In this document: positions 21,776 through 27,306 of the stretch, in pieces | Layout of the letters: each line of letters opens with the position of its first letter | Numbering within the stretch: the first letter of the stretch is position 1 | Source of the DNA: JAYZDP01 sp036337765 | Lineage (GTDB): Bacteria > Acidobacteriota > Thermoanaerobaculia > Multivoradales > Multivoraceae | Length of the DNA: 27,306 nt | NCBI GenBank assembly: GCA_036337765.1 | Contig: JAYZDP010000194.1 | Coordinates: forward strand, 1 to 27,306 | Direction of reading: 5' to 3' | Made by a program: the position numbers and the translations under genes | Notes under the pieces: model-generated | The model's database searches: none | Seen by the model: only the letters and a program-made list of their open reading frames with translations | What the model was told of the DNA's origin: nothing

Positions 21776-22429
21776 CTAGCTGGTCAGCTCCAACCGAATC
21801 TCGGGCTCGACCACCTCGACTCGGCGCTCGGACCGGCGCGTTGGGTCGGGGTTCCAAACGCGCACGGTGTAGGTGCCGCCAGGCACGTTCTTGAGCGAGA
21901 ACCGGCCTTCCTGGTCAGCGACGGTCATGAAACGCGCAGCGTCGACCACGACAATGGCCGACATCTGAGGGTGGACGTTGCACGACACGTCGTAGACGCC
22001 AGCCTCGTCGAAGGTATGGGCGTAGGGGATGCCCTGCAGGGTGGTGACGTTGAAGACCGTCTCGCCGGTTGCGCGATCTACGACGTGAACGTTGTGGATC
22101 ACCTCTTCGTCATTGGAGAACTCGACCTCGTCACCGCTTCGGGACGCGAGAAGGGCGGGCGTGAAGGCGTATCCAAACTGGCCGACGAAGCGCCGCCTCG
22201 CGGCCGGATCCTCGGCTTGCGCGTTGACGGGTGTGAGCATGACGACCGACGCGAAGCCACCCACTGCCGCGGGGGCCAACCCAGAGACGACCGCAGTCCC
22301 GGCCAGCGCCGAAATCACGGCAGCCTGGGTACTCGTCCCCTGGCGGTCCTGTGAGCCGCCTCCGCAGGCGACGGCAAGAAGAGTGCCTGCAACAGGCCCG
22401 AAGCGGCGTCTACAGGATGAGCTCGGCAA
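21776..22429 (-). CDS. Cupredoxin-domain lipoprotein with C-terminal regulatory-like domain
   Basis: The protein is about 217 residues if it starts at the TTG at 22429, which overlaps the acyl-CoA dehydrogenase gene by 20 bases. No ATG or GTG gives a better start, so the N-terminus is uncertain. A basic CRRRF, a hydrophobic run and LLAVAC predict lipidation at Cys22. A type I copper site is formed by His112 (in IHNVH) with Cys150, His153 and Met156 (SCNVHPQM). The end (GRFSLKNVPGGTYTVRVW) resembles a carboxypeptidase-regulatory beta-sandwich. It is likely a periplasm-facing electron carrier; partner unknown. It could feed the copper/haem enzymes, but it is not near them. Confidence 0.75.
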   Translation of the reverse strand: MPSSSCRRRFGPVAGTLLAVACGGGSQDRQGTSTQAAVISALAGTAVVSGLAPAAVGGFASVVMLTPVNAQAEDPAARRRFVGQFGYAFTPALLASRSGDEVEFSNDEEVIHNVHVVDRATGETVFNVTTLQGIPYAHTFDEAGVYDVSCNVHPQMSAIVVVDAARFMTVADQEGRFSLKNVPGGTYTVRVWNPDPTRRSERRVEVVEPEIRLELTS

Positions 22430-23525
22430 GATGCTTGCGATGATGCAGCGCGTCACCGAACTGGTACTGGCACCACAACGCTCGGCGCAGGTAGAGCTGG
22501 GCGTCGCACTCGTAGGTGAAGCCGAAGCCGCCGTGGAACTGTACTGCACGGTCACCGGCGAAGGCGAAGGACTCGCTGGCTTCGACCTTCAGCATGCGCA
22601 GGGCGCTCTCGGCAGCATCGCTGTCGTACACGGTCGCCGCGTGGTAGAGGTGGGAGCGCGAGCGCTCGAGACCGATCAGGATGTCGACCGTCGGATGCTT
22701 GAGCGCCTGGTAGCTGCCGATCAGGCGGTCGAACTGGCGGCGCGAGTTGAGGTAGTCCACGACCAAGTCGAGCGCCCCGGCTATGCCGCCGCAGGCCTCC
22801 GCCGAAACCAGCAACAGACCCGCGTTGCGGAGGGCCAGCAGAGCCTGCGCCGCATCCTCGCCGGTCAGGACCTGCGCCGACTCGATCTCGACCCCGTAGA
22901 CCTTCAGTCGGTAGCTGCGCCGGGTCTCGTCGACCACCACCTCGCGATCGACCGCCTCCGTCTCGAGGGCCCCGCCCGGCAGAAAGGCCACGGCCGCTTC
23001 TCCCCCGCACATGAGGCTCAGCACGACCAACTCAGCCTTCGGCAAGTCGAGAACAAAGCGCTTGTCGGCCGTCACCGCCGCCGTCGAACCTTTGAGCGTG
23101 ACGGTCGAGTTGCATATGCCCAGGTTCCAATCCCCGTCGGCCTCCACGGTGGCGACCGTCGCGACCGTGCCAGTGGCCAGCGCCGGTAGCCACTGCTCGC
23201 GCAGTGCGGCGCCGCTGGCACCACTGTGGATCAGCGCCTGGATCGCGAGCTGCGTCGCCAGGAACGGCGACCCGAAGAGCCGTCGCCCCATCGGCTCGAC
23301 GATCGTCACCAACTCCGTCATGCCGAAGCCCGCACCGCCATGCGCTTCTGGGATGACGAGATCCAGCCAGCCGGCCTCGACCATCTCGGACCACACACCG
23401 GCGTCATAGCCGTCGTCGGCAAGCAGCTGTTCGCGAACGGCTTCGATCGCGTGCTTGTCGCGAAAGAACCTGGTCGCGATGTCGGCCAACATCGCCTGCT
23501 CCCGGCCAAACTGGATCTCGCTCAT
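22410..23525 (-). CDS. Acyl-CoA dehydrogenase, second subunit of a pair
   Basis: This 371-residue protein has the acyl-CoA dehydrogenase fold: an N-terminal helical domain (GMTELVTIVEPMGRRLFGSPF), a middle beta domain (about 120-215) and a C-terminal helical domain with SRRQFDRLIGSYQALKH and AVQFHGGFGFTYECDAQL. The middle domain lacks the usual FAD-contact pattern (W.xSG/WITN-like) seen in its neighbour. Such degenerate members commonly pair with a full one in alpha2beta2 enzymes. The start at 23525 has AGGAG eight bases upstream and lies 11 bases after the partner's stop. The substrate is not readable from sequence. Confidence 0.85.
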   Translation of the reverse strand: MSEIQFGREQAMLADIATRFFRDKHAIEAVREQLLADDGYDAGVWSEMVEAGWLDLVIPEAHGGAGFGMTELVTIVEPMGRRLFGSPFLATQLAIQALIHSGASGAALREQWLPALATGTVATVATVEADGDWNLGICNSTVTLKGSTAAVTADKRFVLDLPKAELVVLSLMCGGEAAVAFLPGGALETEAVDREVVVDETRRSYRLKVYGVEIESAQVLTGEDAAQALLALRNAGLLLVSAEACGGIAGALDLVVDYLNSRRQFDRLIGSYQALKHPTVDILIGLERSRSHLYHAATVYDSDAAESALRMLKVEASESFAFAGDRAVQFHGGFGFTYECDAQLYLRRALWCQYQFGDALHHRKHLAELIL

Positions 23526-23536
23526 CGCATCTTCTC

Positions 23537-24763
23537 CTAGCTCTTCGGGAGACCGAGGACGCGCTCGCCTACGATGTTGGCCTGGATCTGACTGGTTCCT
23601 CCGCCAATGGTCGCTGAGAAGGCGTTGAAGTAGGAGCGTTGCCACTTGCCGCGGTCCGTGACGTCGAGATCACCGACCCACAGCGCGCCGTTGGCACCCA
23701 TGAGGCCGATGGCGAACTGAAACAGCCGCCTGCTGTGCTCTGTGCCTCGCAGCTTGCCTGAGAGCGGAATCGCCTGCGGTCGTTCGGCGACCAGCTGGGG
23801 GATCTCGACGCGCAGTCGGCACAGCTGATCGCCACGCGCCTCGATCAGAAAGCGCACCAGCTGGTCGCGGATCAGCGGATCCTCGATCGCGGGCTCACCA
23901 TCGCGGGTCGCTCGCCGGGCGAGCTCGACCACGTCGTGGACCGAGATGAACATCGACGACAGCCCGCCAGCCTGTCCGCCGGTCGCTCCGCGCTCGAACT
24001 GCAGCGTGGTCATGGCGATCTGCCAGCCCTCACCCTCGTTGCCCATCAGGCAGGTGGCTGGCATCCGAGCCTCGTTGAAGAAGGTCTGCACGAAGCCGTA
24101 CTCCCCGGTCAGCTTGCGGATCGGCGAGGTCTCGACCCCCGGCGCGTCCATCGGGGCCAGGAAGTAGCTCAGCCCCGCGTACTTCGACCCTCCACCCCCT
24201 CCCGGGGCAGTGTCGGGGTTGGTTCGTGCGAGCAGGATCATGTACTTGGCGTAGCTGCCGAGACTCGTCCAGATTTTCGACCCGGTGACGACGTACTCGT
24301 CGCCGTCACGCACAGCACGGGTCTGGACGTTGCCGAGGTCGGAGCCGTGGTCGGGCTCGGAGAAGCCCTGACACCAGATGTCCTCGGCGCTCAGAATGCC
24401 GCGGATGTAGCGCTGCTTCTCCTCCTCTGTACCCATTTGCAGGATCAGCGGCCCTGCCCAGTTCAGCCCGATGGTGTTGGTCATGAACGGGACGGCGAGC
24501 CGTGCCATTTCCTGATCGACTACTTTCTGGAAGATCTGCGCCTTGCCACCCCCGCCGTACTCGGCGGGCCAGGCCATACCCAAGTAGCCGGCCTCGTAGA
24601 CCTGCTGCTGCCAGTCGCGCAGGAAGTAAAACTGAGCGTCGCTACCGACCTCCATGAATGTCTCGGGAAGCAGGAAGTCGGGCGGTGGCGGGCGGTTCTT
24701 CTCGAGCCACGCCGCGACCTCCGCGCGAAATTCTACGAGCTCGGCATGCTGAGGATCTGACAC
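23537..24763 (-). CDS. Acyl-CoA dehydrogenase, full-length subunit
   Basis: This 408-residue dehydrogenase starts with GTG behind AGGAG. WCQGFSEPDHGSDLG (130-144) and SKIWTSLGSYAKY (162-174) are the family's substrate/FAD motifs, and GGGTSQIQANIVGERVLGLP ends the protein. The position of the medium-chain enzyme's catalytic Glu (before GT.QIQ) is Gly, while Glu257 in QFERGATGG matches the isovaleryl-type position. It oxidises an acyl-CoA to the enoyl-CoA and passes electrons to ETF. It heads a minus-strand operon with the second subunit and a cupredoxin, divergent from the carboxylase. Confidence 0.9.
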   Translation of the reverse strand: MSDPQHAELVEFRAEVAAWLEKNRPPPPDFLLPETFMEVGSDAQFYFLRDWQQQVYEAGYLGMAWPAEYGGGGKAQIFQKVVDQEMARLAVPFMTNTIGLNWAGPLILQMGTEEEKQRYIRGILSAEDIWCQGFSEPDHGSDLGNVQTRAVRDGDEYVVTGSKIWTSLGSYAKYMILLARTNPDTAPGGGGGSKYAGLSYFLAPMDAPGVETSPIRKLTGEYGFVQTFFNEARMPATCLMGNEGEGWQIAMTTLQFERGATGGQAGGLSSMFISVHDVVELARRATRDGEPAIEDPLIRDQLVRFLIEARGDQLCRLRVEIPQLVAERPQAIPLSGKLRGTEHSRRLFQFAIGLMGANGALWVGDLDVTDRGKWQRSYFNAFSATIGGGTSQIQANIVGERVLGLPKS

Positions 24764-24808
24764 CTTCCGGCTCCTGCTGGTTGGCCTTCAAAAAGAGAAT
24801 GAAGAAGG

Positions 24809-24814
24809 TATCAT
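24809..24814 (+). promoter_or_regulatory. Candidate -10 (TATCAT) for the acyl-CoA carboxylase operon
   Basis: TATCAT lies 17 bases before the ATG at 24832 in the 68-base divergent space. It supports choosing that ATG over upstream in-frame ATGs at 24658 and 24799. No Shine-Dalgarno is visible, so the message may have a very short leader. Confidence 0.4.
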
Positions 24815-24831
24815 TCGACTCCTTCATAGCC

Positions 24832-26463
24832 ATGCCAGCACTACAAAGTACGCTCGATGTCCGCTCGGAGCAGTTTCAGAAGAACCGCGATGACGTCCTC
24901 GAGCAGCTCGCCGCCATCGACGATCTGCTCGGCCAGGTGTCGGAGGGCGGTGGCGAGGAGGCCATGTCACGGTTGCGCAAGCGCGACAAGCTTCCCGTGC
25001 GCCAGCGCGTCTCTCTGGCGCTGGACCGCGACTCGCCCTTCCTCGAGATCAGCCCGCTCGCGGCCTGGGAATCGAACTACACGGTCGGCTCCGGATTCAT
25101 CCTCGGCATCGGTGTGATCTCGGGCGTCGAGTGCGTCATCTTGGGCCACGACCCCAGCGTGCGCGCCGGCGCCTTCAACGAGTTCAACTCGAAAAAGCTC
25201 ATGCGGGGCCTGCAGATCGCACGCGAGAACAGGCTGCCCTACGTGCAGTTCGTCGAGTCCGCGGGAGCGGACCTGCGGGGCACCTCGGGCGATCCGCCTG
25301 AGGCCGAGATGCGCCGCGCCGTCGGTCACTTCGCCGAGTCGGGGCGGCTGTTCTACGAGATCTCCGAACTGTCGGCGATGCGCATCCCGACGATCTCGGT
25401 GGTTTTCGGGGCCTCGACGGCAGGGGGCGCGTACCAGCCAGGCATGTCGGACTACAACATCTTCGTCAAGAACCAGGCGATGGTGTCGTTGGGGGGCCCG
25501 CCGCTGGTCAAAATGGCCACTGGCGAGGACGCCACGCCCGAGGAGGTCGGTGGCGGCCAGATGCACGCCACCAAATCGGGCCTCGCCGACTACCTGGCTG
25601 AAGACGAGCACGACGGCGTGCGTCTGCTGCGTGAGGTGATGGCACATCTGAACTGGCGCAAGGAGGGGCCAGGTCCTTCCCTGGCCCCGGACGAGCCGCT
25701 CTACGACGCGCAGGAGCTGCTCGGCCTGGTGTCGCGTGACCTGCGCTCGCCGCTCGACATCCGGGACGTCATCTGCCGCATCGTCGACGGATCGCGCTTC
25801 GAAGAGTTCAAGACCCTCTACGGTCCGACCCTGATCTGTGGCTGGGCGTCGTTGAACGGCTTCCCGATCGGGATTCTCGGTAACAACGGTGTGCTCTTCT
25901 CTGAGTCGGCCGAGAAGGCGACGCAGTTCATCCAGCTCTGCAACCAGATCGACGTGCCGCTGCTCTTCCTACACAACGTCACCGGCTACATCGTCGGCAC
26001 CGACTTCGAGCAAGGCGGCATCACCAAGAACGGCTCGAAGATGATCAACGCCGTGTCGAACTCGACGGTGCCGCACATCTCGCTGATCCTCGGCGCCTCC
26101 TACGGTGCCGGCAACTACGGCATGAGCGGGCGCGCCTTCGGGCCGCGTTTCAGCTTCATCTGGCCGACCGCCAAGATCGCGGTCATGGGCCCGAAGCAGA
26201 TGGCCGGCGTCATGACGATCGTCGGCCGTGGCGCGGCCAAGCGCCGCGGCGTCGAGTTCGACGAGGAGGCAGACCGTAAGCGCGCCGAGGCGGTCGAGTA
26301 CTGGGCCGAGCGGCGATCGTTGGCTCTGTTCGCCACCTCGCGAGTCTCCGACGACGGCTTGATCGATCCGCGCGACACCCGGACCGTGCTCACCATGGCG
26401 CTGTCGGCGTGTCACAGCCGCGATGTCAAGGGCACCAAGGGATACGCCGTCTTCCGGATGTAA
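24832..26463 (+). CDS. Acyl-CoA carboxylase carboxyltransferase subunit (MCC/GCC type)
   Basis: This 543-residue subunit moves carboxyl from carboxybiotin to an acyl-CoA. It begins MPALQSTLDVRSEQF, very like methylcrotonyl- and geranyl-CoA carboxylase beta chains. The N-terminal half has VESAGADLRG and FGASTAGGAYQPGMSDY (CoA-site oxyanion region). The C-terminal half has FLHNVTGYIVGTDFEQGGI, NGSKMINAVS, LILGASYGAGNYGMSGRAFGPRF and IAVMGPKQMAGVM. The last group favours 3-methyl-enoyl-CoA substrates over acetyl- or propionyl-CoA. The biotin-carboxylase subunit starts six bases after its stop. Confidence 0.92.
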   Translation: MPALQSTLDVRSEQFQKNRDDVLEQLAAIDDLLGQVSEGGGEEAMSRLRKRDKLPVRQRVSLALDRDSPFLEISPLAAWESNYTVGSGFILGIGVISGVECVILGHDPSVRAGAFNEFNSKKLMRGLQIARENRLPYVQFVESAGADLRGTSGDPPEAEMRRAVGHFAESGRLFYEISELSAMRIPTISVVFGASTAGGAYQPGMSDYNIFVKNQAMVSLGGPPLVKMATGEDATPEEVGGGQMHATKSGLADYLAEDEHDGVRLLREVMAHLNWRKEGPGPSLAPDEPLYDAQELLGLVSRDLRSPLDIRDVICRIVDGSRFEEFKTLYGPTLICGWASLNGFPIGILGNNGVLFSESAEKATQFIQLCNQIDVPLLFLHNVTGYIVGTDFEQGGITKNGSKMINAVSNSTVPHISLILGASYGAGNYGMSGRAFGPRFSFIWPTAKIAVMGPKQMAGVMTIVGRGAAKRRGVEFDEEADRKRAEAVEYWAERRSLALFATSRVSDDGLIDPRDTRTVLTMALSACHSRDVKGTKGYAVFRM

Positions 26464-26468
26464 CGACG

Positions 26469-27306
26469 ATGACGCGCTCCTCCACTCGCACCATTCGTCG
26501 GCTCCTGGTCGCCAACCGCGGCGAGATCGCTCGACGCATCTTTCGCTCGGCGCACGCCATGGGAATCTCCACGGTCGCGGTGTACGCCGATGGCGACGCC
26601 GACGCTCCCTTCGCGAGCGAGGCCGACGAGGCAATCGCACTCGGTGGCCGAACCTCGGCAGAGACCTACCTCGACGCCGAGAAGGTGCTCGGCGCAGCGG
26701 CACGCACCGCTGCCGATGGGATTCACCCAGGCTACGGGTTTCTGGCGGAAAACGCTGCCTTCGCCAAGGCGGTCGTCGATGCCGGCCTGATCTGGGTCGG
26801 ACCTTCGCCCGAGGCCATCACTGCAATGGGCGACAAGCTGTCGGCCAAGGCGCTGATGCGCGAGGCACAAGTCCCGACTCTGCCGGCGGCCGAGCTTGGA
26901 GGCGATGACGAGATTAGAGCCGCGGCCGAGGGAATCGGCTATCCCGTCCTCGTCAAGGCCGCGGCCGGCGGAGGCGGCAAGGGGATGCGCGTGGTCACCT
27001 CTCCAGACGACATTGAAGAGGCGGTCGCCGCGGCGCGGCGCGAGGCCCAGGCGTCCTTCGGCGACGACACCGTTTTTCTCGAGCGCTGGCTCGACACCGC
27101 ACGCCATGTCGAGATCCAGCTGCTCGGCGACGAGCACGGCAACGTCGTGCACTGCTTCGAGCGTGAGTGCTCAATCCAGAGGCGCCACCAAAAGATCATC
27201 GAGGAGGCACCGTCCCCGGCGGTCACGAGCGCGCTGCGGGCCGCGATGGGCGACGCGGCCGTCGCCGCCGGCAAGGCGATCGGCTACAGCTCTGCCGGCA
27301 CGGTCG
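26469..27306 (+). CDS. Biotin carboxylase subunit of acyl-CoA carboxylase (incomplete at window edge)
   Basis: The reading frame is open from the ATG at 26469 to the window end (279 codons) without a stop, so only the N-terminal part is present. RRLLVANRGEIARRI (10-24) is the biotin carboxylase signature. ADGIHPGYGFLAEN (82-95), the ATP-grasp loop AGGGGKGMRVV (166-176), Lys163 and ERECSIQRRHQKI (231-243) confirm the ATP/bicarbonate site. It would carboxylate biotin with ATP and hand it to the carboxyltransferase encoded just upstream. Whether a biotin-carrier domain is fused at the C-terminus lies outside the window. Confidence 0.93.
   Translation, partial: MTRSSTRTIRRLLVANRGEIARRIFRSAHAMGISTVAVYADGDADAPFASEADEAIALGGRTSAETYLDAEKVLGAAARTAADGIHPGYGFLAENAAFAKAVVDAGLIWVGPSPEAITAMGDKLSAKALMREAQVPTLPAAELGGDDEIRAAAEGIGYPVLVKAAAGGGGKGMRVVTSPDDIEEAVAAARREAQASFGDDTVFLERWLDTARHVEIQLLGDEHGNVVHCFERECSIQRRHQKIIEEAPSPAVTSALRAAMGDAAVAAGKAIGYSSAGTV

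Noticed and set aside
5247..22560. Repeated string GTACTGCAC near 5250, 17915 and 22540
   Set aside because: Two of the three copies lie inside well-supported coding regions and the surroundings differ, so chance is the simplest explanation.
1..27306. tRNA genes, rRNA, CRISPR arrays, insertion sequences or phage genes
   Set aside because: No cloverleaf, regularly spaced repeats, transposase/integrase motifs or terminal repeats were seen on reading both strands.

Overview
The window looks like a chromosomal segment of a high-GC, Gram-negative-type bacterium. Outer-membrane, lipoprotein, Tat and Sec export signals are all visible, and genes are dense with short gaps. The mix of a cytochrome c/copper monooxygenase fusion, a DUF2911 protein, a bactofilin, a Tat-exported Gfo/Idh/MocA oxidoreductase and many acyl-CoA enzymes fits an Acidobacteriota- or Myxococcota-like lineage. 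That placement is inference from gene content only. No rRNA, tRNA, CRISPR array, insertion sequence or phage gene was seen.

Layout. An outer-membrane barrel protein (13-717, minus) diverges from a plus-strand run of epoxide hydrolase, enoyl-CoA hydratase, DUF2461 and DUF2164 (950-3782). A secreted cytochrome c/copper monooxygenase (3933-5207, minus) diverges from an exported DUF2911 protein (5305-6276) and a small membrane protein. A minus-strand block (6526-10544) holds a heterodimeric ABC exporter preceded by a broken cupin gene. Facing away from it are bolA, a monothiol glutaredoxin and a class III aminotransferase (10648-12624).

A long minus-strand stretch (12621-18481) reads, in transcription order: acyl-CoA ligase, a shortened HerA/DUF87-like ATPase, an RlmN-family radical SAM enzyme, a bactofilin, a methyltransferase and a ChaC-like gamma-glutamylcyclotransferase. 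On the plus strand follow an M42 aminopeptidase, zinc-independent ribosomal proteins L31 (type B) and S14, and the Gfo/Idh/MocA protein (18583-21715). The right end has two acyl-CoA dehydrogenases and a cupredoxin lipoprotein (21776-24763, minus) diverging from an acyl-CoA carboxylase: carboxyltransferase subunit (24832-26463) and biotin-carboxylase subunit (26469 to the window edge, incomplete).

Functionally, the right end reads as an acyl-CoA dehydrogenation plus carboxylation module of the leucine/acyclic-terpene type. The acyl-CoA ligase and the hydratase elsewhere add to a lipid or branched-acid catabolic theme. BolA with a CGFS glutaredoxin suggests iron-sulfur handling, and L31B/S14 suggests zinc economy. 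The oddest observation is that two genes appear to have lost internal segments: the HerA-like ATPase (three in-frame contractions and a Walker A change) and the cupin (metal-binding segment missing, plus a frameshift). Either this is real gene erosion or compaction, or it is a sequence or assembly fault.
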